A DNA stretch of 64,000 nt from Epiperipatus broadwayi. Its lineage: Eukaryota > Onychophora > Udeonychophora > Euonychophora > Peripatidae. A program made the position numbers and the translations under genes. The stretch spans positions 2,768,036 to 2,832,035 of the forward strand of contig JAQFVV010000049.1 of NCBI GenBank assembly GCA_028023455.1. Reading direction: 5' to 3'. The notes beneath the pieces were generated by a model. It was not told the DNA's origin. It was given only the letters and a program-made list of their open reading frames with translations, and did not search any database. Below, one piece after another: positions 23,780 through 33,899 of the stretch (its first letter is position 1; each line of letters begins with the position of its first letter).

Positions 23780-24950
23780 GAATGTTGCTTAAATAAAAGT
23801 GTTTGAAAATGGACATGATAAATGTCATTTAATTGAATAAGTATAATTGTACTAATATAATTATTTTTTAAATAAAGCAATGCTTTACAATCTGAACTAT
23901 TTATTGATTGATGAAGTGATGAAGAGTTAAGATAAATGTGAGACATGCCTAAGAATCCTAATTGAATTAAAATATGATTTTTTTTTCAGATTCCAGCTAA
24001 ACTATTTTCTTAAATATCTGTCTGGTTCTTAGCTAATGCAAATAAGCATTTAATAGTTTTTCTTTTCTAAAACTTTACAAATACAGACTTATTTTTGTGC
24101 AAACTATGCCACAGAGATAAAAAAAATCACAAAACACTACCTACTGGAATACCTCTCTCTCTATTCATATTGCATTCTCACCAATGTTACTCATATACTC
24201 TCAAACAACAATTACCATCATTTCTAGGATATGAAGAAACAGTTTCCTCATTAAAAAAATCACTGCCTTCATTCTTTTCTTACTTTGATTCAACAAATGC
24301 TAATGTAAAATTATTTTTTAAAAAAATTAGGTATTAGAATGTAAAATCAAACCCAGGAACCATCAGATATTTTTATAACCATATGAAATCTGATCTCATT
24401 AATAATACACAATAAATTTAGCCTTTTTTTTTGACAGCTCATTTTTTTATCTTTTTGACTAAAAAATGTACACTGTAAAAATTGATTATAATTAGAAATG
24501 TAACTTACGTCTGATACATGGTCTCACATTATAACTTTCCTTCTCCAATATTTAACTCCTTTTTTTTTTACAATGAGTAGAAACAAGTTTTAGATTTCAT
24601 TTATTATTATCATAAATCTAATATATAAAATACAACTCTATAAATAGTTTTAGCAAATAAAAATTATTTTAAAAATAAATGACTACCCAGCTATTTTTAA
24701 ACAACAAGCATAAGTAACCACTCAAATCTCACTATTTGACAGTTCATAAACATGATGAATAATGTGTTCTTACTCTTCTATAAAATGCTGACAAATGTAA
24801 ATATATTAAATTTATTAAACGCTAGCAGATGATCTAATAATAATGTGAAATTGAATTGAGAGTTCCACATGCAGTCTTTATTACATCTGATTGGCTGTCA
24901 CATAAGCATTTTTAAGGCATTTCTGTCGAAGGTTTTAGCCTTTCATGTTA
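23780..24950. other. AT-rich DNA without recognisable gene
   Basis: The 80-codon frame at 24095-24337 has no motif that I recognise and a composition like its surroundings. No repeat was identified. Confidence 0.5.
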
Positions 24951-24955
24951 TTATT

Positions 24956-25088
24956 AAAAGGCTGACAAAAAAGTCAAGCGTTGGTGATCGAGTGGTCAGC
25001 ACAACGGCCTTACAACCAGTTGTCCCGGGTTTGCGGGTACGCTTCCCGGCCGATGCTTTGACACATGAAAAAAAAGGCTGACAAAAAA
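24956..25088 (+). mobile_element. Young tRNA-Val-like SINE with perfect target duplication
   Basis: The insert (24973-25071) starts GTCAAGCG and ends GCTTTGACACATG plus an A-run. The 17-base target duplication AAAAGGCTGACAAAAAA flanks it exactly (24956-24972 and 25072-25088). GTCAAGC can pair with GCTTTGAC as an acceptor-like stem. The A box is TGGTGATCGAGTGG, the anticodon-like loop CTTACAA reads TAC (Val), and the B-box region is GGGTTTGCGGGTACGCTTCCC with a small insertion. GC content is far above the surroundings. The intact duplication indicates recent L1-type insertion. Confidence 0.88.
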
Positions 25089-25089
25089 A

Positions 25090-26815
25090 GAAAAAATTCT
25101 TTGAACTACAGTGACTTTTTAAAAAGTTGTTATACTTTTTTATCTACCAGATTCATGAGAGATCAGCTAATTTTGAAAGTAAAGGATAGATAAAATTTAT
25201 CAGTTCTGTTAAATAATCCAAACATTTTTTGTCTTTTATGTTACTTTGTTTGACTATTAATAAAAGTGACTTTAACTTATATTATTTTCTTTTACATGTA
25301 GGCAGAGAAGAGGATATTATTTCAATATTTCCAGCTTTTTTTTAAAACAGTGGTATGTGTATGTACACCCACAAATGTTAATATTTAAATGTATGTTAAA
25401 TTCCTGGTCCAAACCTGTTTAAACTTTAATTATATTATTGGGTATTATAACAACTGATATTGATTAATCATCATCATCATCGTACCCCGTCATTGCTTGC
25501 TATTTTCTTTAAGATAATTTATTATAATATCTCAGTTTTAAAGTTTTACATCATAAATTTTAATGAATCCTTAAAACATTAAGTTATAAATACCTTGTTT
25601 AATACACATACATATTTTATAACACTGTAATCATTTTAAATAGATTTATAAATTTTGTTTTTTAACAGTTTAATATGTTTAGCATTGATATATATTTTTT
25701 GAGTGTTGTCTTATTTATTTTTCTTTTTTTTTTTTCAGTTGTACATTTTCTTACTTTAACAAATGAATAAATAAAAAAGTTTCAAAGGCATAAAAGTTAA
25801 ATGAACTGAGACAAAATGTTTCTCTTTTATAAATTTTTACTAACTGCTTTGTGTTTGAGCTATGTTTTGTCACAGAATTTAAGTAAAAAATTAAAAAGTG
25901 ATTTTGAAATGAAAAGAAAAGCCAATAAATAAATAAACAAGAAGAAATGACTAATGATTGTGGCAAAATAGGGATTTAACAAATCCAACGCAACAAAAAT
26001 AAAAATATCATTGTTAAAAAGAAAAAGAATAAAATGTGATAAAAAAGTGCGGAAAAAACATGTTTGATAAATAAGACAGGAACATTAATATTTTATAAAG
26101 GTATAGAAACAAAGAAGAAAGAAAAAAATTAAAGACAAAATAAGCATTATAAAATAAAATAATTATTTTGTAGTAAACAATCAATGTCTAGTGGATAAAC
26201 TAAAAAATGAGATAATTTAAAAAAAAAGTCAAATTATTTGTTTAGTTGCTCAGGAGGTCATAAGATATTCAAGTACAGAAAGTAATAAAGAAAGTTATGA
26301 TTTATGGATTTTTGGCACTTAAATTTATTTCTCCACTATCATGAAGGACCAAAAATATAAGTTTTATGATCTATTGTTAATAAAGTCATATGCTATTGAA
26401 GCATGTGGGAAGACATTGTTGAATATAATGGGGCCATTGATTTTACAAAAATTAGTTTTTTTTTTTTTTACTTTTTTCCAGTTGAGAATTGATGCAGGAA
26501 CATTTTGTTTTAGGATTTTTCATTTTGCCATTGGATTAATTATTCAGAAAAAATGATGGTGTAAAAAATAATAAATGATGTACAATAAGAAGTAACTTTT
26601 ATATATATAATAAACTTTATTAATATACAAATTACTTTTTTTTTAAAAAAGTAGTTTATTGGCATTTTAGTTACCATTAGATTCCATTACATAAAACAAT
26701 GAGACAAACATTTTTGTTTATAGGTAATTTATCAATAAGGAAACATTTAAAATTCATTCAAACATCATTATAACATAGGCACAAAATACATAGCTATTGT
26801 AAAATAAATATATTG
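25090..26815. other. AT-rich DNA without recognisable gene
   Basis: This stretch contains purine-rich and A-rich tracts and a short CATCATCATCATCG patch at 25470. The 71-codon frames here lack any recognised motif. Confidence 0.5.
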
Positions 26816-26819
26816 GCTG

Positions 26820-29800
26820 TGTAGTACCTACAGAGGTGCAGCCAATGCTATCAAGCTCCAAATTGCTGTAAATAGGTCTGAAGCTGCTAAAGCCTGGTGT
26901 CTGATTTTAATTTTGCTTAATTTGCCATAAGAGAGTGAGAAATGTTTATTAGAAGTAGGATTAAAGCAAAGGTGGCACTTCAGAAACCACATAGCAAAGA
27001 GTGTAAAGATGGATGTTCTGATATTAGGAAAGAATCCTCTGTTCATGCTATTGATAAGGGATAAAAGGAAAAGAGAATAGTTAAATGTAATTGGGCTAAC
27101 GAGTATATGAAATATCTGTAGGGTATTGCAGTCATGTAGATTGTTTTATCATCACTAAGGACACTAATAATAGGTGTCTATGTTAGCATTGGTGAATCTT
27201 TTGGCTAAAAACTATTTGTGGGCAGTACATTCAGGTTTATTTTAATCATGAAGTCTGATATTTAGGTTCAAGTTACCAATGCTTAAATTTTTGAATAATA
27301 TATTTATTTGTGAAATTTAGCATGGGTTTTATAATAGTATCATTTTGATTTTAATTTGGTAAATTGTATGCATCCCATTAGTGAATTTCTCATTAAATAT
27401 TGTATGATTTATAGAAGTGAGAGAGTAAGTTTTCTAGGAATTTACTCTTTGTTGGTGGTAGAATGTGTCAGATTGACAGGTATGAAATTTTGAGTATAAG
27501 GGGAAAAGTTGAGGATCTTTGTGATTAAATTTATTGCCCTTTGTAGATGAAAAACAGAAATACAATGTAAAGATATCCCACCAAACTTTGAAGATATTTG
27601 CATGCATTTTATACTAATAGCAAAAGTTCTCTTACCCCAGATAAGTTTACTGCATACGGAATTAATTTTTTTAATAAATACTTTAGTGAATTTAATAATA
27701 GGGGAATATAAGGTAGTTTTTGAGAAGACGAGCATTTAATAAATGAGATTTTGACATGGATTGATAGATAAGCTTGGAAGAGTGCATTAAAATTGCCTTC
27801 TATGGAAGTTAAGAGCTTATTCTGGATAGAGTTTTTTATTTCATTGACTGAAAATATATTGGATAGTCAAGGAAATAATGAGAAGAAGATATGAAAAGGG
27901 ATGCAATGTTTTTCCCAGACAGCTTAAGGAATAATGTTTAGTATACTATTCAAGTAGAAAAGTTAGTTGTGGTATGTATTGTTTGGATGAAAAAATGATT
28001 ACAAAATCATCCATGAAAAAGATATGTTTGATATATTGATCTATAAATTATATATGGGTACCAGGAATGTTTTCAATTTGAATAAAAAGATGGTCAATAT
28101 ATGTACAATAAAGAGCAAGGCACCTAAAGGTGAGTTTTGAGATATTGAGTTATAAGAAGTGAAACTAGATGTTGCTTTACCATTTAGAGTTATGTGAATC
28201 TCTATATTACAAAAAAGGTTTGCTAGTATATATAGGATTGGTATAGGAATCTTGTATATTTGAGTAATTGCAGGATCTTATCTGTTGAAACTGAGTCAAA
28301 AGCTGACCTGATGTTCAGCTGTATTACAACAGACACAGCACTTCTGGCTTGCCTGCATTGATCAATAACTACTCTGAAGTGCAACAGAGCTGCAACAGTC
28401 AAATTGATAAGATAATACATTGGGGAGCAGGATTGGTTGTATTTTGACTTTAATTAGCCTTTCTATAACTTTAATCATTAATGGTGTTATGGAGATTGAT
28501 GATAAATTATTTGAAGGGGAATGAGGTAATGTTTTCTTTTAAAATTAGTACCGGTGAAATTAGTTACAGCAGATAAATTTTGTGAATTTGTTTAGAAAAG
28601 TAATTTAAAAGATTGTGAATACTGTGAATTGCAAAATGGCTGAAATGATTGAGAACAAATTTAGGGATTCCATGTAAATCTGGTCGTGTACTATATGGCA
28701 AAGAATTTAATTTGATTGCAATTGGGTATTTATGAATTTTGTGATTGCCCTCACTTTGACCAAATAAGTAAGTGGGTATATTAGAAGCTTGGAAAAATTG
28801 AAATCTATTTTTAAAGTGATAAAAGATATGAAACAGCATATTTTCACCAGCAATAAGTTGTGCATCTTTAGTAGGGACCTGTTTGTTCTATAACCCAAGG
28901 CCCATCATACATTCCCTTTGTAGCAGTGGCAAGGCTGGGATAGAAATATTTTAATTTTTTTATGGAAATGTAGTCAGCTATTATTTTTTGAGTATTCTTA
29001 TATTCTTGTTTCAGTTGTAAAATGGAGGGAACTGCATCAGGATCACATAATGTGAGTTGTAATTTTTGGTGGATTGTTTCTAAATTTTTTAACATTGATT
29101 TATGAGCTATTTTTGTGTGTGTAAAAATTGATAATTGAGTTAATAATATTGACAAAAGAAAACAAAGTTTCTGCTGGATTATATATCATGATGTTGATCT
29201 GTTGGAAATATATGCATATCTCAGAGAATATCACTTCTGTGGTAGCCATTTTAAGAAGTACTCTAACCATGTTGTAATAGGGAAGTATAGGAAAATACAT
29301 AAGATTGACCTAAAGTACAGTTTGGAGAACAAAATGGTCAGAGAAATGGATAAGGATTGGGGAAGGATTAATGATAAGGGGAATAAAAATGATCGATTAG
29401 AGAGGAGTGCTTTCTTGTATAGAGTGAGATAGAGTTTTGAGAGAAGCTTTCTATACTCATAAGTTGTATTAATGCAATGTAAAAATTTGGAGATAAATTC
29501 TGTATAAGACATGTTAAAATCACCCATTACTACTGTAGGATAAGGGTTTGTATTTATGTAAAGATTTATTTGATTAATTAATTGCTTTGTTAGATCTATT
29601 TTGTTGTATAGGTAAAGCATGATTAAAATAATGGTAAAGGTACTATGTGTAAAAGTTATTATACTCATATGTTGGTCAAGGTAAAGTATTTTGAAAAATA
29701 GGAAAGAGGACTGATGATGGATTAAAAACTCCACCCCAACTGTCTATTTTCATATGTGTTTTGTTTTTGTGAACAATAATATGTGTGGCATAAATTTTTT

Positions 29801-29905
29801 TATCCAATACTTAACTGCAAATAACCTTAGAGAGGAATGCATTTTTCTGACATTAACAATTGTAATTTAATGTGTATTGGTTTATGTAGGTCCAAGATGA
29901 AAGCT
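26820..29905 (-). pseudogene. Decayed LINE ORF2 (endonuclease, reverse transcriptase, C-terminal part)
   Basis: Reading right to left, an apurinic-type endonuclease is marked by VVMGDFNM (GDFN complement at 29513-29524). A linker with YPSLATATKGMYDGPW follows (about 28870-29000). RT fragments are IQLNIRSAFDSVS (about 28270-28320), SPLGALLFIVHI (about 28100-28135) and an FMDD catalytic-type box (about 28005-28025). Downstream comes LIWGKR...FGGISL (about 27560-27650), the usual post-RT GG-containing segment. Each piece lies in a different frame, separated by many indels and stops. Such proteins copy their mRNA into chromosomal DNA at an endonuclease nick. The copy is dead. The layout resembles L1/Tx1-type elements, but I cannot fix the clade. 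Confidence 0.75.
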
Positions 29906-29989
29906 TTAGAATTAGCAGTATATATATATATATATATAAATGCAAAACCATAAAACAATACAATACTAGATTAAATTCAAAATCTTACC

Positions 29990-30050
29990 AAAATCCTTAC
30001 ACAACCATGGTTTCATCTACTACAAATAGACCTTCTCAAGTGAAAATCAA
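29990..30050 (-). ncRNA. Hammerhead-like motif in the PLE2 pseudo-LTR
   Basis: On the minus strand stem I is CAC/GUG (complements of 30040-30042 and 30000-30002). The core strand UUGAGAA stands in for CUGANGA (C3 and G8 changed). Stem II is UCUA/UAGA, GAAA is the complement of 30011-30014, stem III is the self-complementary CCAUGG, followed by UU at the cleavage position. The location downstream of the nuclease is where Penelope hammerheads occur. G8 is catalytic, so this copy should be inactive. Confidence 0.5.
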
Positions 30051-30060
30051 CCCAAAGGAA

Positions 30061-30063
30061 AAC

Positions 30064-30107
<44 letters not shown>

Positions 30108-30125
30108 ATTAATATATATATATAT
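30061..30125. repeat. (TA)n tract in the PLE2 3' region
   Basis: About 65 bases of TA with three interruptions. The partner copy at 33071-33088 has only some 18 bases, so the array grew after the copies separated. Confidence 0.9.
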
Positions 30126-30151
30126 AACAAACTAACAAACCTTCCCATAAT

Positions 30152-30712
30152 TCATTTCAAACTCCACCTTCCCTTAATATCAAAAGAAGTCTTCATAAGA
30201 TTGATAGCCTCAGAATCAAGGAGTTTTATCATCAAAGTCTCCTTTATTCTTCTTTTTAACTCATTCTTTTCATAAAAAATAACCGAAGCATTGTTAAACA
30301 ATATTCTATGACCTGTATTCAATTCATGAATATATAAAGCTGAGTTAAGATAACTATGTTTAACTCTACTTATATGAACTTTAACCCTTTCATTAAGGCT
30401 AAATTTACTCTGGACTACATAAAATTTACCACAACTACATGGAATTTTATAAACAATACCAAGAATAGACCTACTATCAATAGACTGCTTTGAACCATTA
30501 AGTAATGAATTCAAATCAGAACCTTTCCTCCATGCAACCTTCATTCCACCTAACAAATGACTATTCCTATAAACCAAATTATAAATTGATGCTTTAAATG
30601 GTAAAGACATATAATCATCATCCTTATCAACAAAATTCTTATCATCCAAATCACGACTATAAACATTATTATTAAATACCACTTTTTTAATAAAATCATG
30701 ACTATAACCCAA
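30152..30712 (-). CDS. PLE2 GIY-YIG endonuclease domain (C-terminal fragment)
   Basis: A 186-codon frame contains GIVYKIPCSCGKFYVVQ, which is the GIY-YIG core with a Cys-containing insertion, then LNERVKVHISRVKH and HELNTGHRI. The YIG-type glycine is replaced by valine here (YVVQ), whereas the neighbouring copy at 33231-33611 keeps YVGQ. That substitution and the separation from the RT frame suggest a non-functional enzyme. In the family this nuclease nicks the insertion target. Confidence 0.85.
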   Translation of the reverse strand: MGYSHDFIKKVVFNNNVYSRDLDDKNFVDKDDDYMSLPFKASIYNLVYRNSHLLGGMKVAWRKGSDLNSLLNGSKQSIDSRSILGIVYKIPCSCGKFYVVQSKFSLNERVKVHISRVKHSYLNSALYIHELNTGHRILFNNASVIFYEKNELKRRIKETLMIKLLDSEAINLMKTSFDIKGRWSLK

Positions 30713-30787
30713 TTCTACATATTCAGCAGCAAATTGACTTCTTTGAATATCAGCATCATTATTAAAATTATTAAGCCTTCTATTCCG

Positions 30788-31308
30788 TCAACAAAAATTC
30801 AACAAAGACATTTTTATATATATAAAAGGCTGATAACTATCAGGTCTAATCATATTTCTCAAATTTTTAGGTTTTATAAAATGACTACAAAACAAAACAT
30901 CATTAACCTTCTCAAAATTTAAATCTAAAAATTTTAATTTTACAAAATCAAAACCACCCCCCTCAATTGTAAACTTAATACTAGAATCAAAACCATTCAA
31001 TTCACATAAAAACTCTTCTAATTTCTCTTTCTGAATAACAAACAAACAATCATCAACATACCTAACAAATAATTTAATAGAACATGAAAACATATTAATA
31101 ATACTACACTCCAAATAATCAATATAGACAGCACACACCAATGGAGAAATGACATAACCAATAACCCAACCTTCTCTAATTTTATAAAACACTCATTAGA
31201 CATAAAATACATTGAATCCTCTAACAGCAAAAGCAAATCATGAAAAACCTTAATCTTATCTGCAGAAAAACATTCTATTTTTTTTTTAAATTGAAAGAAA
31301 AACATCAA
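30788..31308 (-). pseudogene. PLE2 reverse transcriptase, catalytic part (frameshifted)
   Basis: Two overlapping frames (31018-31308, then 30788-31192) carry consecutive RT pieces: MSNECFIKL, IREGWVIGYVISPLVCAVYIDYLE, the catalytic box RYVDDCLFVI and KLKFLDLNF. They are parts of one protein broken by a frameshift near 31190-31200 and another near the run of T at 31280-31290. YVDD is intact. Confidence 0.85.
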
Positions 31309-32548
31309 TACTTTTTAATCTATTAACCAATTGGTACATATTTTCAATGTCTAAACTACCAAAAACACAATCATCATCCAAAACAAAACCATTTATTTTC
31401 TTAAAAGCTTCAAAAGAAGAAGGAACACAAAATTGACCCAATTTTATATAATCCTTAAAATATCTTATAATAAATTTTGATATTTTATCAACAATTTCTT
31501 CTGTAAAATCAAAAATACATCTCAAAGGAAAATTATCTTTATGAGACTTCAAATTAAAGAAAACCTTTGGAGCCACAAAATCACTAGGGTAACAATTTAA
31601 ATAAGTAGCACTATCAAAAATCTTTTTATTTTCCATAACTTTCGTAATCTTAATTAATTTAGATTTTATTTTTTTACCAGGATCAGAATCTAAAATAGTA
31701 TATTTTCCATTATTTAATTCTAAAGAAACTTTACTTTTAAAATCAATATTATTTAACAATACAAACCGGCCATCTTTATCTTCTTTTAACAACACCACAT
31801 CATTGGCTTTCAATCTTTTTTTAACAAAACTAATTTTCTTAGGGGCAAAAACAAATTTTTCTCTTTTAAGTAATTGACTATTCAAAATAACCTGTAAAGA
31901 CATTTTATTTTCATCAGAAATATTACTATTACTTTCAATGGCAGAAACAAAATCAAAAACTAAACTTTTATTAGCAAACGGAACAAAGCCAGGACCCTTA
32001 GCTAAAATAGCCAAATCAGATACATTCAAAACATAATTTGACAAATTTAAAACAGATGAAGCATCAGGCCTATTTTTATAAGACTCAAGTCTAAACTCTT
32101 TTCCTTTCACAAAACTTTTGTTTTCAGCCTTTCCAATCAACCATTTAAATTTCTTGAAATACTTATTATTATAAGTGATTTCACACTTACTCCTAAACCA
32201 CTTTAAAAAAGAATTTAAAACAGAATAATTAAAATTCCTTCTAAAATCCAACTTTCTTCTAAACATTTTATAACTAGCAATTAAATTAGATAAACTACTC
32301 ATAATCTGCATAATAAATTGTTTAAGAATAAATCTTTTAAAATTTAGAATAAAATCACAATTAGAAAATAAAACCAATTTCCTATCCAATTTAATATTAC
32401 ATGAATTAGGAAACACATTGCAAAACCTACAAGACTTAAGAAAATTAACCTGAGCCTTTAAAGATTCAATTCTATTAGACATATTAATTAACTTTTTTAT
32501 TTCTAAAATTTCTACACAAGAAAAATTATCATACAAAATCTGCCACAT
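31286..32548 (-). CDS. PLE2 N-terminal domain and start of reverse transcriptase
   Basis: This is a 420-codon frame with an ATG start. Residues about 168-190 (LNLSNYVLNVSDLAILAKGP) match the conserved Penelope N-terminal segment. KEDKDGRFVLLNN (about 255-267), PKVFFNLKSHKDNFPLRCI (about 327-345) and VFGSLDIENMY (about 392-402, holding the first catalytic aspartate) are RT motifs in the right order. A basic, Cys-containing leader (CRFCNVF, about 40-46) precedes them. The frame runs off after MYQLVNRLK into a shift at the poly-T near 31285, where the thumb-side sequence continues in another frame. It is one of the better preserved coding regions of the window. Confidence 0.9.
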   Translation of the reverse strand: MWQILYDNFSCVEILEIKKLINMSNRIESLKAQVNFLKSCRFCNVFPNSCNIKLDRKLVLFSNCDFILNFKRFILKQFIMQIMSSLSNLIASYKMFRRKLDFRRNFNYSVLNSFLKWFRSKCEITYNNKYFKKFKWLIGKAENKSFVKGKEFRLESYKNRPDASSVLNLSNYVLNVSDLAILAKGPGFVPFANKSLVFDFVSAIESNSNISDENKMSLQVILNSQLLKREKFVFAPKKISFVKKRLKANDVVLLKEDKDGRFVLLNNIDFKSKVSLELNNGKYTILDSDPGKKIKSKLIKITKVMENKKIFDSATYLNCYPSDFVAPKVFFNLKSHKDNFPLRCIFDFTEEIVDKISKFIIRYFKDYIKLGQFCVPSSFEAFKKINGFVLDDDCVFGSLDIENMYQLVNRLKSIDVFLSI

Positions 32549-32955
32549 ACTGAAAGAAAATTAATAACTATACAAATACAAACGAATAAATAATAATAAA
32601 CAAATAATACAAAATAATACAAATTAATAATACAAATACACAAAACAAAGCAAATAAAATATGAAATTCACTAAACTATAAAACACTATTAAATAGTATA
32701 CCTAATTAGAAAACCAAAACTGCCTAACACTATAATTATCTTATAAAAACTGCCACATACTGAAAGAAAATTAATAACTATACAAATATAAACAAATAAT
32801 TAATAATAAACAAAAAATACAAAATAATAAAACTAGTAATACAAATACACAAAACAATACAAATAAAATATGAAATTCACAAAACCATATATCACTATTC
32901 AAAATAATAAATAGTATACCTAAATAGAAAACCAAAACTGTCTAACACTATACTA
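32537..32955 (-). repeat. 210-base tandem duplication in the PLE2 5' region
   Basis: CTGCCACATACTGAAAGAAA occurs at 32541 and again at 32751, each followed by the same AT-rich block (AATTAATAACTATACAAAT...) and CACAAAAC repeats. It may be a duplicated 5' UTR or promoter segment. Confidence 0.85.
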
Positions 32956-32965
32956 GCAAAAATAA

Positions 32966-33625
32966 AAATGCAAAACCATAAAATAATACAATACTAGATT
33001 AAATTCAAAATCTTACCAAAATCCTTACACAACCATGGTTTCATCTACTACAAATCAACCTAAAGGAAAACATATATATATATATATACAAACTAACAAA
33101 CCTTCCCATAATTCATTTCAAACTCCACCTTCCCTTAATATCAAAAGAAGTCTTCATAAGATTGATAGCCTCAGAATCAAGGAGTTTTATCATCAAAGTC
33201 TCCTTTATTCTTCTTTTTAACTCATTCTTTTCATAAAAAAATAACTGAAGCATTGTTAAACAATATTCTATGACCTGTATTCAATTCATGAATATATAAA
33301 GCTGGGTTAAGATACCTATGTTTAACTCTACTTATATGAACCTTAACCCTTTCATTAAGGCTAAATTTACTCTGGCCTACATAAAATTTACCACAACTAC
33401 ATGAAATTTTATAAACAATACCAAGAATAGACTTACTACCAATAGACTGCTTTGAACCATTAAGTAATGAATTCAAATCAGAACCTTTCCTCCATGCAAC
33501 CTTCATTCCACCTAACAAATGACTATTCCTATAAACCAAATTATAAATTGTTGCTTTAAATGGTAAAGACATATAATCATCATCCTTATCAACAAAATTC
33601 TTATCATCCAAATCACGACTATAAA

Positions 33626-33640
<15 letters not shown>
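32966..33640 (-). mobile_element. PLE2 upstream partial copy (pseudo-LTR), nuclease domain only
   Basis: This repeats 29938-30712 in the same orientation, with about 95% identity by eye. The frame 33231-33611 holds the GIY-YIG nuclease with an intact YVGQ, but one extra A at about 33235 shifts its C-terminus. About 23 bases of the hammerhead 5' core are deleted near 33055. The copy stops at an ATT microsatellite on its 5' side. Confidence 0.88.

Positions 33641-33669
<29 letters not shown>
33632..33669. repeat. (ATT)n microsatellite at the 5' edge of the PLE2 partial copy
   Basis: Twelve or so TTA units followed by a TA tract sit exactly where the partial copy loses similarity to the full element. 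In the full copy the same place has only TATTATTAAATAC, so a native ATT seed expanded. Confidence 0.9.
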
Positions 33670-33671
<2 letters not shown>

Positions 33672-33899
33672 ATATATATATATATATATAAATTGTTAAT
33701 TATAATATATAGAGAAGTTATATTATGAGTAAATTATGATAGCAAAGTGAGTATGCCATTATTTTTAAACCCCAAGAAATACCATTGCAAAATGTGTACA
33801 TTTAAATGAGCAGTTTGTAAGTAGAGTTCTAAATGTGAATTTGATTGTAACTAACTGTATACAATATCAGACATCCAATCCATCATAAATTTTGGAAGA

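Larger units (their letters stand above)
29938..32965 (-). mobile_element. PLE2: near-full-length Penelope-like element
   Basis: One complete unit runs right to left from 32965 to 29938. It has a 5' region with an internal 210-base duplication, the N-terminal/RT frame, the catalytic RT part, the GIY-YIG nuclease and a 3' region with a hammerhead-like motif. The 3' region and nuclease are repeated upstream at 32966-33640, giving the partial tandem (pseudo-LTR) organisation characteristic of Penelope elements. The family is distinct from PLE1 in sequence. Confidence 0.88.

Noticed and set aside
24095-24337. 80-codon frame as a host gene
   Set aside because: No motif, no homologous copy in the window and no splice context. 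Its length is within chance for this many frames.
24973-25071. Functional tRNA-Val gene
   Set aside because: An insertion in the T-arm region, a tail with poly(A), and an exact target duplication show that it is a SINE.
26820-29905. Host gene with an endonuclease/exonuclease domain
   Set aside because: The GDFN endonuclease is followed in order by RT motifs, so it is a LINE.
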